This document shows, in pieces, positions 1 to 9,697 of a DNA stretch of 64,000 nt (the first letter of the stretch is position 1; every line of letters starts with the position of its first letter). Both the position numbers and the translations under genes were made by a program. The stretch covers positions 1 to 64,000 of the forward strand of contig JAFUIO010000009.1 in NCBI GenBank assembly GCA_017468425.1, written 5' to 3'. The stretch is from Clostridia bacterium. GTDB taxonomy: Bacteria; Bacillota; Clostridia; Oscillospirales; Acutalibacteraceae. The notes under the pieces were generated by a model. The model saw only the letters and a program-made list of their open reading frames with translations. It made no database searches and had not been told where the DNA came from.

Positions 1-32
1 TCTGAAAATCACGAAAAAACCAACGTCAACAC

Positions 33-108
33 CGTAGGGGATACCCTTGCGGTATCCCGCAAAATTACAGAAAAACTAATAGTTGACCGCAAGGGTCGAC
101 CCTACGAT
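33..108. repeat. Intergenic inverted repeat with CGTAGGGG/CCCTACG ends
   Basis: The segment begins CGTAGGGG and ends CCCTACGAT, so the ends are inverted copies. Inside are two GC-rich hairpins: GGATACC/GGTATCC (39-56) and GTTGACC/GGGTCGAC (82-100). Related pieces with the same CGTAGGG end and a GC-rich hairpin lie at 9453-9527, 9566-9593 and 12403-12430, so this is a dispersed intergenic family in this genome. It has no coding capacity. It resembles a MITE-like or BIME-like element, but mobility is inference. Confidence 0.6.
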
Positions 109-165
109 ACAGCCGCAAATATACGTTAAATTATAATTTACCGATAGTTCGTCATGGTATGAAAA

Positions 166-195
166 TAGCCGTTCAGGATTTTTCCTGAACGGCTC
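166..195 (-). terminator. Terminator of the tex-mannosidase transcript
   Basis: A 12-bp perfect stem (AGCCGTTCAGGA with its complement) around a short T-rich loop lies just beyond the alpha-mannosidase stop codon. Read on the minus strand, the stem is followed by a short T-rich run (ATTTTC), as expected of an intrinsic terminator. Confidence 0.75.
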
Positions 196-210
196 ATTTT
201 GTATTTAAGA

Positions 211-3200
211 TTAAAGTTTAATCTTGATTGTTTTGATTTCGAAGGGATGGAATGTGAGATCAAGTTTTCCGTCAACTGCAGTGATTTCTTCTTCGTTTTC
301 TTCAAGAAGGTTTGTGATGTGAGCTTCCTTGATGTCGCCCTTCACAGAGAGTGTGCAGTTTGTTCTCTTGTTCCATGTTTCATATGCACGGATAACAACT
401 TCGTCGCTGTCTTCTGCAATCTTGACAGTTTCAATGATAACATTTGATTTGTCGCAGGAAACAAGTGAGTAAACGTTTTCGAGTTTACCTGTATGTGCAG
501 AAGTTTTTACGCAGTGGAGGGGCACATTAAGTGAGAATGCCTGATCAACTACTGCCGATTCGCAAACAAGTCCTGCATGGGGATAGAGTGCAGTAAGAAT
601 ATACTGCGGTCCTTTATCCTGGTCGTGGCAGGGGTCCATTGATGCACGGATGAGAGATGTTCTCACTCTTCCGTCTTTGATATCGTGACCGTATTTTGAA
701 TCGTTGAGAAGTGAGAAGCCGAAGCCGTTTTCACTAAGGTCAATCCATTTATGGCCGCATACTTCAAACTGTGCAAATTCCCAGAGAGTGTTATCGTGAG
801 CGTTTCTTTCGATGTTACCGAACTGAATGTCGAATGTAGCCTTTGCTGCATTAACATCAACGGGGTTGTCAACCTTGATAAGAATATGAGTTTCTTTCCA
901 GTCAAAGTCGTAAGCCACGTCAACTCTGTCGTTATCTGCATAAACTATGAGATAAACGTTGAAGATTGTATTTCTGAATTTTCTTACAACCTTATAAACT
1001 GCACGCACAGCACCGTTTTCAATAATTTCAGCAGACTGAACATCGTCAATATTCCAGGAAATTTCTTTGTAATATGCTTTAACATCCCATGCTTCGTGGT
1101 TGTGCGGTCTGTCATCGTAAGCGATAAGTCTGTTAATAACCTCGCCTGCAGGCACAACATCTCTGCCTGTTTCTTTGTGAATAAGGCTTGTGATGTTATA
1201 ATCAGCGTTGAATTCTGCTTTGAGATATTTTGTTTCAAAGCCTTTTTCTGTTGCGTCGATAACAGAATTATCTGCTTTTTCACCGTCTTTGATTGAGAAT
1301 ACTTTATAACCTTTTGCAGGAACATTCTGAGCATAGAAGCAAAGCTTTCCGTCGTAAGTTTTCTGCCATTTCATTTCGTTGCCGTCGCTGTCCACAATAA
1401 TGAAGTTTTCGTTTTCAGGCATATCTGCAATAACAACATCGTTTCTTACTTTGCCGAGAGTATTGAAAACAACAAGTGAATCTGAATCGGTTGCAACATT
1501 TTCGGCAATAAGCTGAAGTGTTCTGTCAAGTCTTGCTTTGCCTTCCTTAAGGAGATTGCCGTATGCTATATCAGAATCTTCGTAAACCTCGTTGATTGAA
1601 GAGCCGGGGAGAATATCGTGGAACTGGTGCAGAAGAATGCATTTCCAGTCAGCGGTGAATTCATCTCTCGGGTATTCGTCGCCGAGTTCGATGTTTGCGA
1701 TTGATGCGATTGTTTCAAGGTCGTGAAGAAGAACTTCTGATTTTCTGTTGTTCTTTTTGTTTGCCGCCTGTGAAGTAAGTGTAGCTCTGTGGAATTCAAG
1801 GTAGAGTTCACCAACCCAGGTGGGGAGTCTGTCTGATGAACCAACTTCTTCGTCAAGACGTTTGTAGAAATCAAGTGAAGGCTCGTTTACGAATTTCGGA
1901 CATCCGGGAAGACCTTTATTAAGGCGTCTGCCGTATTCAAGCATTTCTCTTGTGGGTCCGCCGCCACCGTCACCCCAACCGAATGTCATAAGAACATTGT
2001 TGTTAAGGTCTTTCTGTGAGTATCTGTGCCATCCGCCTATCATATCAGATGGTGAAAGATATGCGTTATATGTAGTCATGAAACGAGTGCCTACATCGTC
2101 ACCGCTACGGCTTGGTGAGAAGTGAGAAAGAACTTCTGTGCCGTCAATACCTTTCCACATAAATGTGTCAAAGGGAACGCGGTTGTATTCGTTCCATGAA
2201 ATTTTAGTTGTCATAAAGTAGTCGCAACCACTCTTGCGGATAATCTGGGGAAGTGCTGCTGAATAACCGAAAACGTCAGGCTCCCACATAATTTTGCAGT
2301 CAACATCAAATTCCTTTTTGAAGAATCTTTTACCAACAAGGAACTGACGCACGAGTGATTCACCTGAGGGTACGTTTGTATCTGGTTCAACCCACATACC
2401 GCCTTCGATTTCCCAACGGCCTTCTTTTACCATCTTTTTGATGCCTTCGTAAACTTCAGGATAATCTTCTTTTACATATTCGTAAAGCTGAGCCTGTGAA
2501 GACATAAATTTATATTCGGGATATTCTTCCATAAGCTTTAAAACTGTTGCGAAAGAACGACCTGCTTTTTCTCTTGTCTGACGCAGTCTCCAGAGCCACG
2601 CAACGTCAATGTGAGTGTGGCCGATGCCTGAAGTTGTAACGTCAAGTGTCATTTTGCCGTAAAGATTAGCATCGAGATAATCCATACAAGCCTTTGCACT
2701 TTCAACGAGTTCTTCGTGAGTAGAGTCAATAACAAGAAGGTTTACAGCAGCGTTGAGAACTTTGATGATATCAACGCGGTCCATATCATCAGGACCATAC
2801 TGTTCAGCAATTTCAAGTGGAGTTTTAAGGTCGAAAATAAGTTTCCAGAGAACAGGGTCAATCTGTTTGATTCTTGCTTTGAAAACTCTCTGACCTCTGT
2901 ATTCGTGTTTATCAAGATATGCGTTAAGGTGCATATCAAAAGTTTCTCCGCCCTGAGCGTTATCAAGAAGAAGAACTTCTTTATGGTTTGAGTCGCAACC
3001 CTGAATCAGTTTGCCGTTAGCAAAGATAATAAACTGTGTATCGCTTGTTCTCCAGCCGTCTCTGCCTGAACCGTATGTAGGCATAACTTCATAGAAAACA
3101 TTACCGCCTTTAAATTCTTCAGGAACAGTAAAGCTGTGCTTGAAACGGCAGTAATATTCGGGTGAACCCCAACGTCTGCCTTCGGGAAAAGCTTCCCAGT

Positions 3201-3375
3201 TGCCGTTGTCTTTGTTTTCTACAGTTTCCTGTCCTTCGCAGAAATAGTAATCGTCAAGAACGAGTGAACGGATAACAAGTTTCTGTTCAACAGTTTCAAT
3301 CATTCTTTCGATTCTTCCTGCATACATGTAGCGTTCGGAGTTTTTATCTCTGAACGGTGCATTGTATGTTGCCAT
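211..3375 (-). CDS. Alpha-mannosidase, glycoside hydrolase family 38
   Basis: Probable cytoplasmic GH38 alpha-mannosidase (1054 aa) that removes alpha-linked mannose from oligosaccharides. The catalytic domain shows the family's zinc and active-site motifs in order: GHTHIDVAW near residue 252 (His and Asp zinc ligands), WEPDVFGY near residue 363 (catalytic Asp nucleophile), and LLHQFHDILPGSS near residue 583 (zinc-binding His). The C-terminal half is the beta-sandwich region usual for the family. No signal peptide is seen, so substrates are probably imported first. The start is set by a strong SD (AAGGAGG) about 7 nt upstream of the ATG. It lies 33 bp downstream of tex and probably shares its transcript; a terminator follows at 166-195. 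Family assignment is secure, the exact linkage specificity is not. Confidence 0.93.
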   Translation of the reverse strand: MATYNAPFRDKNSERYMYAGRIERMIETVEQKLVIRSLVLDDYYFCEGQETVENKDNGNWEAFPEGRRWGSPEYYCRFKHSFTVPEEFKGGNVFYEVMPTYGSGRDGWRTSDTQFIIFANGKLIQGCDSNHKEVLLLDNAQGGETFDMHLNAYLDKHEYRGQRVFKARIKQIDPVLWKLIFDLKTPLEIAEQYGPDDMDRVDIIKVLNAAVNLLVIDSTHEELVESAKACMDYLDANLYGKMTLDVTTSGIGHTHIDVAWLWRLRQTREKAGRSFATVLKLMEEYPEYKFMSSQAQLYEYVKEDYPEVYEGIKKMVKEGRWEIEGGMWVEPDTNVPSGESLVRQFLVGKRFFKKEFDVDCKIMWEPDVFGYSAALPQIIRKSGCDYFMTTKISWNEYNRVPFDTFMWKGIDGTEVLSHFSPSRSGDDVGTRFMTTYNAYLSPSDMIGGWHRYSQKDLNNNVLMTFGWGDGGGGPTREMLEYGRRLNKGLPGCPKFVNEPSLDFYKRLDEEVGSSDRLPTWVGELYLEFHRATLTSQAANKKNNRKSEVLLHDLETIASIANIELGDEYPRDEFTADWKCILLHQFHDILPGSSINEVYEDSDIAYGNLLKEGKARLDRTLQLIAENVATDSDSLVVFNTLGKVRNDVVIADMPENENFIIVDSDGNEMKWQKTYDGKLCFYAQNVPAKGYKVFSIKDGEKADNSVIDATEKGFETKYLKAEFNADYNITSLIHKETGRDVVPAGEVINRLIAYDDRPHNHEAWDVKAYYKEISWNIDDVQSAEIIENGAVRAVYKVVRKFRNTIFNVYLIVYADNDRVDVAYDFDWKETHILIKVDNPVDVNAAKATFDIQFGNIERNAHDNTLWEFAQFEVCGHKWIDLSENGFGFSLLNDSKYGHDIKDGRVRTSLIRASMDPCHDQDKGPQYILTALYPHAGLVCESAVVDQAFSLNVPLHCVKTSAHTGKLENVYSLVSCDKSNVIIETVKIAEDSDEVVIRAYETWNKRTNCTLSVKGDIKEAHITNLLEENEEEITAVDGKLDLTFHPFEIKTIKIKL

Positions 3376-3408
3376 AAAATTCCCTCCTTAAGGAATATTG
3401 TTTATTAT

Positions 3409-5571
3409 TTATTGAGCCTTAGGCTCTTTCATTGTAAGAGAAATACGTTTCTTGGCTTCTTCAACGCTAATAACCCATACAGTTACAATATCGCCCACTT
3501 TAAGCACCTCTGAGGGATGCTTGATGAATCTGTTTGTAATCTGTGAAATGTGAACAAGTCCGTCCTGATGAACACCGATGTCAACAAATGCACCGAAGTC
3601 GATAACATTTCTTACAGTGCCTTTGAGCTGCATACCGGGTTTCAAATCCTTCATTTCCATAACATCTGTACGGAGAAGGGGAGGCGGAAGTTCATCACGG
3701 GGGTCACGTCCGGGACGTGAAAGTTCTTTTATAATATCCTGAAGTGTAGGCACACCTACGCCGATATGCTCTGCTACTTTTTCTTCGCCAAGTTGATTCA
3801 CTCTGTCTGCAAGTTCACCGATATTTGCATTTTTAACATCGTCAAGAGTATATGAACAAACTTTAAGAAGTGTTTCTGCCGCTTTGTAACTTTCAGGGTG
3901 AACTCCTGTGTTGTCAAGAACATTCTTGCTTTCTGCCACACGAAGGAAACCTGCACTCTGCTCAAACGCTTTAGCACCAAGCTTGGGAACTTTTTTTAGT
4001 TCATTTCTGCCTGAGAAAGCACCGTTTTCTTCGCGGTAAATTACAATATTTTTAGCAACGCCTGAATTGATTCCCGAAACTCTTGAAAGAAGTGACGGGG
4101 AAGCGGTGTTAAGGTCAACGCCTACGTTGTTTACGCAGTCTTCAACAACTCCGTCGAGAGCATTGCCAAGTTCATTCTGTGGCATATCGTGCTGATACTG
4201 GCCAACACCGATTGATTTCGGGTCGATTTTAACAAGCTCTGCAAGGGGGTCCTGCAAACGTCTTGCAATAGAAACAGCACTTCTTAAAGATACATCAAAC
4301 TGCGGGAATTCTTCTGCTGCAAGTTTTGATGCAGAGTAAACAGAAGCACCTGCTTCGCTTACCACCATATATGAAACTTTTCTGTCAATTTCTTTGAGTA
4401 GATCTGCTGTGAAAATTTCAGTTTCTTTAGATGCAGTACCGTTACCGATTGAAACGGTGTCAACCTTGTGTTTGTTGATAAGTGATTTGATTGTAACTTT
4501 AGCACTTTCTTTCTGTGCTTCTGAATGAGTGATGTAAATTACGCCTGTGTCAAGCACTCGTCCTGTTGAATCAACAACTGCAACCTTACAGCCTGTTCTG
4601 TAACCGGGGTCAAGACCGAGAACAGTTTTGCCCTTAACAGGAGGCTGAAGAAGAAGCTGTTTTAAGTTCATTGAGAAATTCTTGATTGCAGAAATATCAG
4701 CTTTTTCTGTAAGAATATTTCTGATTTCTCTCTGTACACTCGGCTCAATAAGACGTGAATATGCGTCCTGACCTGCATCACGAACAACGTCAGTTGCCAG
4801 TGAACCTGTGTTTTTCAGATAAATTCTGTTGATAACTCCGAGAGCCTTTGTAATATCAAGTTCAAGTTTTACTTTTATAAAGCCTTCGCGTTCGGCTCTG
4901 TCAATAGCAAGAACTCTGTGGTCTGCGATTTTTTCAACAGGTTCGTTATAATCGTAATACTGTGTGTAGGGGCTTTCTGCGTTTTCGTCAGTTGCAACAG
5001 TAATAACTTTACCGCATACTGTGAAAAGATTACGCAGTCTTTTTCTGATTTCGGCATTGTCAGAAATAATTTCAGCAATAATATCCATTGCACCCTTAAG
5101 TGCGTCCTCTGCTGTTTCAACACCTTTTTCGGTATCGATATATTTTTCTGCTTCTTCAATGGGAGCAGGGAAGTCTTCTGTCTGCTCGAGAATATCAAGT
5201 GCCAACGGCTCAAGACCTTTTTCTTTAGCAACAGATGCACGTGTTTTTCTTTTCTGCTTGAAGGGACGATAAATGTCTTCAAGTTCAACAAGTGTCATTG
5301 CCTTTTCGATATCAGCGGCAATTTCTTCTGTCATTTTTTCCTGCTTTTCAATAGAAGCGTAAATTTCTTCGCGACGCTTGTCCAGGTTTCTTAAATATTC
5401 AAGTCTGTCATTGACAGCACGCAAGGTCTGGTCGTCAAGAGTGCCGTGTGCTTCTTTTCTGTAACGGGCAATAAAGGGGATGGTGTTGCCCTCGTCAATG
5501 AGTTTAACAACATTCTCAACCTGCCAGTTTTTAAGCTTGAATTCATCACATAAAGTTAAAATAATATCCAT
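3409..5571 (-). CDS. tex: Tex family RNA-binding transcription accessory protein
   Basis: A 720-aa protein of normal Tex length. Order of domains: helical Tex N-terminal region (residues 1-200), a YqgF/RNase H-like core beginning with VLGLDPGYRTGCKVAVVD near residue 317, helix-hairpin-helix segments (NVGVDLNTASPSLLSRVSG and the following repeat, about 480-560), and a C-terminal S1 RNA-binding domain (GMQLKGTVRNVIDFGAFVDI, about 635-710). Tex is a conserved nucleic-acid-binding factor that associates with RNA polymerase in other bacteria; its exact role remains loosely defined. The gene is first in a two-gene minus-strand unit with the mannosidase and is divergent from the permease gene at 5686. 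Confidence 0.95.
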   Translation of the reverse strand: MDIILTLCDEFKLKNWQVENVVKLIDEGNTIPFIARYRKEAHGTLDDQTLRAVNDRLEYLRNLDKRREEIYASIEKQEKMTEEIAADIEKAMTLVELEDIYRPFKQKRKTRASVAKEKGLEPLALDILEQTEDFPAPIEEAEKYIDTEKGVETAEDALKGAMDIIAEIISDNAEIRKRLRNLFTVCGKVITVATDENAESPYTQYYDYNEPVEKIADHRVLAIDRAEREGFIKVKLELDITKALGVINRIYLKNTGSLATDVVRDAGQDAYSRLIEPSVQREIRNILTEKADISAIKNFSMNLKQLLLQPPVKGKTVLGLDPGYRTGCKVAVVDSTGRVLDTGVIYITHSEAQKESAKVTIKSLINKHKVDTVSIGNGTASKETEIFTADLLKEIDRKVSYMVVSEAGASVYSASKLAAEEFPQFDVSLRSAVSIARRLQDPLAELVKIDPKSIGVGQYQHDMPQNELGNALDGVVEDCVNNVGVDLNTASPSLLSRVSGINSGVAKNIVIYREENGAFSGRNELKKVPKLGAKAFEQSAGFLRVAESKNVLDNTGVHPESYKAAETLLKVCSYTLDDVKNANIGELADRVNQLGEEKVAEHIGVGVPTLQDIIKELSRPGRDPRDELPPPLLRTDVMEMKDLKPGMQLKGTVRNVIDFGAFVDIGVHQDGLVHISQITNRFIKHPSEVLKVGDIVTVWVISVEEAKKRISLTMKEPKAQ

Positions 5572-5685
5572 GTTCTACCTGCCTTATAACAATATATAGT
5601 AAATTATACAAGAACTGAAAGTAAAAATCAATAAATATATCTTTATTTTTCCTTTGTTATGTGCTAAAATTTAACAGGTGATTTT

Positions 5686-6783
5686 ATGCAGAATGTAAAA
5701 AGTTTTATCAAAAATGAAATAGTGCTTGTTTTGTCTTTTGTTCTGGCGGTAATTTCTTGCTTTCTGGTAGTGCCGAATAAAGGATATATTGATTATATTG
5801 ACTTCAAAACACTTGTATTACTTTTCAGTTTAATGGCAGTTACTGCAGGTCTTAACAAAATCGGTGTGTTTAAGCTTCTTGCAGAAAAACTTCTGAAATA
5901 TGTAAAAAGGTTTTCTGCATTGAGCATTGTGCTGTGTCTTCTCTGCTTCTTTTCTTCAATGCTCATAACTAATGATGTTGCACTTATAACATTTGTACCT
6001 TTTACTCTTCTTATACTCAACTTAACCGATAAAAAAGATAAAGCGATAATTTTAATAACACTTGAAACTGTTGCAGCAAACCTGGGCAGTATGGCAACAC
6101 CTATCGGAAACCCGCAGAATCTGTATCTTTTTTCAAAGTATGAAATGGGTATGTCTGATTTCTTTTCTGCAATTCTTCCCTTTGCCGGGTTGTCGCTTGT
6201 ACTTATTGTTGTTTCTGCACTTTTTACAGGTAAGGAAAAAATTGAAATAGCAAACGAAAATACAGAGTTTAAAGCTGATATCAGAATAATTATCTATTCC
6301 GTTCTTTTTGTGGTGGCACTTTTAAGCGTTTTCAGAGTTGTGCATTTCCTTGTGCTTTTAGGAATAACACTTGCTTCTGTTTTGGTTTTTGACAGAAAAA
6401 TATTTAAAAACATAGACTACAGCCTTTTGCTTACATTTGTTTTTCTGTTTATTTTCATCGGCAATTTAGGCAACATTCCCGCAGTGAATTCATTTCTTAA
6501 AAATGTTGTTGCAGAAAAAGAAATTGCCGTTGGTATTATTTCAAGTCAGGCTTTTTCAAATGTGCCTGCTGCAATATTGCTCTCCAACTTCACGAATAAT
6601 GTTAAAGATTTGCTGGTGGGAGTAAACCTTGGCGGCCTCGGCACGCTTATAGCATCAATGGCAAGTCTTATTTCATTTAAACTTGTGGCAAAAGAGGGGA
6701 TTAATGTCAAAAAGTATATTCTGGTGTTTACTTTGGTGAATATTGCTTTTCTTGGTATTAATTTGCTTCTTACTCTTGTATAA
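5686..6783 (+). CDS. SLC13/ArsB-like anion permease
   Basis: A 365-aa integral membrane protein with about ten hydrophobic segments. Two internally similar signature regions, ITNDVALITFVPF (about residues 92-105) and SNVPAAILLSNF (about 290-302), each followed by a small-residue stretch, match the ion-transporter superfamily that includes SLC13, CitM and ArsB permeases. Substrate cannot be read from the sequence; a carboxylate is attractive because the next genes activate carboxylic acids, but the gene is not under a T-box and is separated from them by a promoter. The protein is shorter than typical 430-aa ArsB/CitM members. An SD-like AGGTGAT lies before the ATG. Confidence 0.75.
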   Translation: MQNVKSFIKNEIVLVLSFVLAVISCFLVVPNKGYIDYIDFKTLVLLFSLMAVTAGLNKIGVFKLLAEKLLKYVKRFSALSIVLCLLCFFSSMLITNDVALITFVPFTLLILNLTDKKDKAIILITLETVAANLGSMATPIGNPQNLYLFSKYEMGMSDFFSAILPFAGLSLVLIVVSALFTGKEKIEIANENTEFKADIRIIIYSVLFVVALLSVFRVVHFLVLLGITLASVLVFDRKIFKNIDYSLLLTFVFLFIFIGNLGNIPAVNSFLKNVVAEKEIAVGIISSQAFSNVPAAILLSNFTNNVKDLLVGVNLGGLGTLIASMASLISFKLVAKEGINVKKYILVFTLVNIAFLGINLLLTLV

Positions 6784-6801
6784 TTTTTTTATAAAAACCT
6801 A

Positions 6802-6830
6802 TTGACACGTAAAAAAAACAGTGATATAAT
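6802..6830 (+). promoter_or_regulatory. Sigma-A-type promoter of T-box 1 transcript
   Basis: Perfect TTGACA (6802-6807) and TATAAT (6825-6830) hexamers separated by 17 bp, placed immediately before the T-box leader. Confidence 0.85.
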
Positions 6831-6847
6831 TTTTTCAATATTTTAAA

Positions 6848-7113
6848 AGCGATGACGAAGACGGACGATTTGTTCAGACTTTCAGAGAGCAGTTGGCTGG
6901 TGTGAAACTGCAGTGTGGCTTTTCAGGTCCTATCACTTCCGAGCTGAAGATGCGAAAGGTTAACCGAGTAGTGTCTTACGTGTACGCTGCGTTAGTGCGA
7001 AGGAGCTGATAGGCTCTGCAGAGGGGCGTCTTAAGTGACGCAATTTGAGTGGTACCGCGGATTAATTTTTATTCCGTCTCAAAGTTTTCAGAAGCTTTGA
7101 GGCGGCTTTTTTA
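6848..7113 (+). ncRNA. T-box riboswitch leader 1, specifier read as AUC (Ile)
   Basis: The leader carries the canonical T-box landmarks: the GATGA K-turn half at the base of Stem I (6851-6855), AGAGAG (6884-6889) and CTGGTG (6897-6902) of the distal Stem I, the T-box GAGTGGTACCGCGG (7047-7060), and an intrinsic terminator with stem CCGTCTCAAAG/CTTTGAGGCGG and a T run (7074-7113). In the specifier loop, the GAAG/CTTC and GGAC/GTCC helices bracket TATCA, giving ATC at 6932-6934 followed by the usual purine A. The acceptor-pairing bulge reads TGGT, which fits a tRNA with discriminator A73, as tRNA-Ile has. It controls the acyl-CoA synthetase fusion at 7157. Confidence 0.92.
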
Positions 7114-7156
7114 TTGCTTCAGAGTTTCAGACCCATTACAATCGGAGGTTATGAAA

Positions 7157-9427
7157 ATGGAAAATCATTCATCAGACAAACAACTTATGGAAATCGTCAG
7201 GAGAATCAGATTGATGCGTCTTGACGCAGGCTATTCTGTGGAAGAAATGGCAGAAAAAACTGACGTTTCAGCAGAACAGTATGTAACTTATGAAGAAGGC
7301 AGAGCAGACCTGCCCTTTACATTCATTCATAAGTGTTCACTTGCTTTCGGAATTGAACTTGCTGATATTCTCGAAGGTCAGAGTGCAAACCTTACTTCCT
7401 ACACAGTTACACGAAAAGGCAAAGGTCAGGTAACTGCAAGTGAAGACGGCATTGAAATCAAAAACCTTGCTCCCAGATTCAAGAAAAAACTCGGTGAGCC
7501 TTACTTTGTAAAATATGAATATTCTGCTGAACAGCAGGAAAAGCCCATCCACACAACAACTCACTCCGGTCAGGAATTTGATATGGTCCTGAGCGGTACT
7601 CTTAAAGTGCAGATTGGCGACAATACTGAAGTTCTCCGCGAAGGCGACAGTATTTTCTACAATTCATCAGAGCCTCACGGTATGATTGCCGTAGGCGGTG
7701 AAGACTGTACTTTCCTTGCAGTTGTTTTCGCAGGTAACGAAGATGTTGAGGAGGAAGAAATCCTTTCAAGCATCGTTACTGCAAGAAACACAAAAAATCT
7801 CACTTGTGAAAAATTCATCCACACAACAGAAGATGAAAACGGCGTTCTTCAGGAAATCTCATTTACAGATGACGATAAATTCAACTTTGCATTTGACGTT
7901 GTTGATGCTATTGCTGATAAGAACCCTGATAAACTTGCAATGATTCACGTTGGAATTGATAAAACAGAAAGAAGATTCACTTTCAACGATATGAAGCGCG
8001 GTTCTGCACAGGCTGCAAACTACTTCAAATCATTGGGCATCAAGAAAGGTGACAAGGTTATGCTTGTTCTCAAGCGTCACTATCAGTTCTGGATGTCAAT
8101 TCTCGGTCTTCACAAATTAGGTGCAGTTGTAATTCCTGCAACACATCAGCTCAAAGACCACGACTTTGAATATCGTTTCAATGCAGCAGATGTTAAAGCA
8201 ATTGTTTGTACTGCAACTGATAATACACCTGAACAGGTTGACTTGGCGGCGAAGAATTCACCTTCACTCCAGACTAAAATCATCGTTGGCGGTCACAGAG
8301 AAAGCTGGCACAACTTTGATGATGAAAGTGTTCTTTTTACCCGTAAATACGAAAGAGAAGAAGACACAGCCTGCGGTGACGACCCCATGCTTATGTTCTT
8401 CACATCAGGCACAACAGGTTATCCCAAAATCGCAGCACATTCACATAAATATCCTCTCGGTCACTTTATCACTGCAAAATATTGGCACTGTGTACGTGAA
8501 GACGGTGTTCACTTCACAATTTCCGATACCGGCTGGGGTAAAGCACTCTGGGGTAAACTCTACGGTCAGTGGCTCTGCGAAGGTGCAGTGTTTGTTTATG
8601 ACTTTGACCGTTTCAACGCTGCAGATATTCTTCCTATGTTTGCAAAATATCACATCACAACCTTCTGTGCACCTCCCACAATGTACAGAATGTTAATCAA
8701 ACAGGATATTTCACAGTACGATTTAAGCTCAATCGTACACGCAACAACAGCAGGTGAAGCACTTAACCCTGAAGTTTTCAAACAATTCGAGAAAATAACA
8801 GGACTTCGTATTATGGAAGGCTTCGGTCAGACAGAAACAACTCTTACAATCGCAAATCTTGCAGGTATGCAGCCTAAATTAGGCTCAATGGGTAAACCCA
8901 TTCCCCTTTATGATATCGACATCGTAGATTCCGACGGCAACCCCGTAGGTGTTGGTGAAAACGGCGAAATCGTTGTACGTACAGATAAATATGTTCCCAA
9001 CGGCTTGTTCCTCGGCTATCACAACGATGAAGAAAAAACAAAAGAATCATGGCACGATGGCCTTTATCACACAGGCGACGTTGCATGGCGAGATGAAGAC
9101 GGTTACTTCTGGTATGTTGGTCGTGCTGATGATGTTATCAAGTCTTCAGGCTACCGTATCGGACCGTTCGAAATCGAAAACGTTATTATGGAGCTTCCCT
9201 ATGTTCTTGAATGCGGTGTTTCAGCAGCACCCGACGAACTCCGTGGTCAGGTAGTTAAAGCAAGTATTGTTCTTACTAAAGGCACAGAGGGAACAGAAGA
9301 ACTCAAGAAAGAAATCCAGAATTACGTCAAAGAGAAAACAGCACCCTATAAATATCCCAGAATTGTTGTTTTCAAAGACGAACTGCCTAAAACTATCAGC
9401 GGTAAGATTCAAAGGAATAAATTATAA
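7157..9427 (+). CDS. HTH-cupin-acyl-CoA synthetase fusion protein 1
   Basis: A 756-aa three-domain protein. Residues about 8-70 form an XRE-type helix-turn-helix (MRLDAGYSVEEMAEKTDVSA...YEEGRADLPF), about 105-190 a cupin barrel (HSGQEFDMVLSGTLKVQIGD, EGDSIFYNSSEPHGM), and about 225-756 an AMP-forming acyl-CoA synthetase with FFTSGTTGYPKIAAH (ATP loop), MEGFGQTETT, YHTGDVAWRDEDGYFWYVGR and the C-terminal catalytic lysine motif ISGKIQRNKL. It should activate a short carboxylic acid to acyl-CoA; the HTH-cupin part may sense a ligand or bind DNA. The chosen ATG has GGAGG 8 nt upstream; a longer reading frame would run back into the T-box. It is transcribed from its own Ile-type T-box leader. Substrate (for example 2-methylbutyrate) is inference from that leader. 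A close paralogue follows at 10001. Confidence 0.88.
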   Translation: MENHSSDKQLMEIVRRIRLMRLDAGYSVEEMAEKTDVSAEQYVTYEEGRADLPFTFIHKCSLAFGIELADILEGQSANLTSYTVTRKGKGQVTASEDGIEIKNLAPRFKKKLGEPYFVKYEYSAEQQEKPIHTTTHSGQEFDMVLSGTLKVQIGDNTEVLREGDSIFYNSSEPHGMIAVGGEDCTFLAVVFAGNEDVEEEEILSSIVTARNTKNLTCEKFIHTTEDENGVLQEISFTDDDKFNFAFDVVDAIADKNPDKLAMIHVGIDKTERRFTFNDMKRGSAQAANYFKSLGIKKGDKVMLVLKRHYQFWMSILGLHKLGAVVIPATHQLKDHDFEYRFNAADVKAIVCTATDNTPEQVDLAAKNSPSLQTKIIVGGHRESWHNFDDESVLFTRKYEREEDTACGDDPMLMFFTSGTTGYPKIAAHSHKYPLGHFITAKYWHCVREDGVHFTISDTGWGKALWGKLYGQWLCEGAVFVYDFDRFNAADILPMFAKYHITTFCAPPTMYRMLIKQDISQYDLSSIVHATTAGEALNPEVFKQFEKITGLRIMEGFGQTETTLTIANLAGMQPKLGSMGKPIPLYDIDIVDSDGNPVGVGENGEIVVRTDKYVPNGLFLGYHNDEEKTKESWHDGLYHTGDVAWRDEDGYFWYVGRADDVIKSSGYRIGPFEIENVIMELPYVLECGVSAAPDELRGQVVKASIVLTKGTEGTEELKKEIQNYVKEKTAPYKYPRIVVFKDELPKTISGKIQRNKL

Positions 9428-9452
9428 TTTATAGTTAAATTAAATTTAACAT

Positions 9453-9527
9453 CGTAGGGGCGTCGTCTCGGCGCCCGTGAAAATTTCAGCAGATTTATGA
9501 CGGGACGGGCAACCCGTCCCCTACGAT
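9453..9527. repeat. CGTAGGGG inverted-repeat element, copy 2
   Basis: Starts CGTAGGGG (9453-9460) and ends CCCCTACGAT; it contains the strong hairpin GGGACGGGC/CCCGTCCC (9502-9520). It has the same architecture and size as the element at 33-108. It lies between the first acyl-CoA synthetase gene and the second T-box unit, where its hairpins could also end the first transcript. Confidence 0.6.
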
Positions 9528-9565
9528 ATAGCCATAGATAAATTGATAAATTATAATTTATGGTT

Positions 9566-9593
9566 CGTAGGGCAGGGGCTTGCTCCTGCCGTA
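9566..9593. repeat. CGTAGGG half-element with GC-rich hairpin
   Basis: CGTAGG followed by the 8-bp stem GGCAGGGG/CTCCTGCC (9571-9590) and GTAC. It looks like a single arm of the dispersed CGTAGGG family and sits 40 bp after copy 2. Just downstream is a perfect 14-bp palindrome GGCAAAATTTTGCC (9622-9635). With the promoter and T-box that follow, this accounts for the otherwise gene-free stretch 9428-10000. Confidence 0.5.
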
Positions 9594-9658
9594 CACATTT
9601 TATGCAGAATTCATAATATCAGGCAAAATTTTGCCAAAACATTAAACAATAAATTTTA

Positions 9659-9687
9659 TTGACAAACATTTAAAACTTTGATATAAT
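9659..9687 (+). promoter_or_regulatory. Sigma-A-type promoter of T-box 2 transcript
   Basis: Perfect TTGACA (9659-9664) and TATAAT (9682-9687) with a 17-bp spacer, directly upstream of the second T-box leader. It is laid out like the promoter at 6802. Confidence 0.85.
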
Positions 9688-9697
9688 TCTAATGTTA

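Noticed and set aside
751-1296. Plus-strand open frame opposite the alpha-mannosidase gene
   Set aside because: It is a complementary-strand shadow of a conserved GH38 coding region.
7049-7156. N-terminal extension of the first synthetase reading frame to 7049
   Set aside because: It overlaps the T-box antiterminator and terminator; a good SD-start pair exists at 7144-7157.
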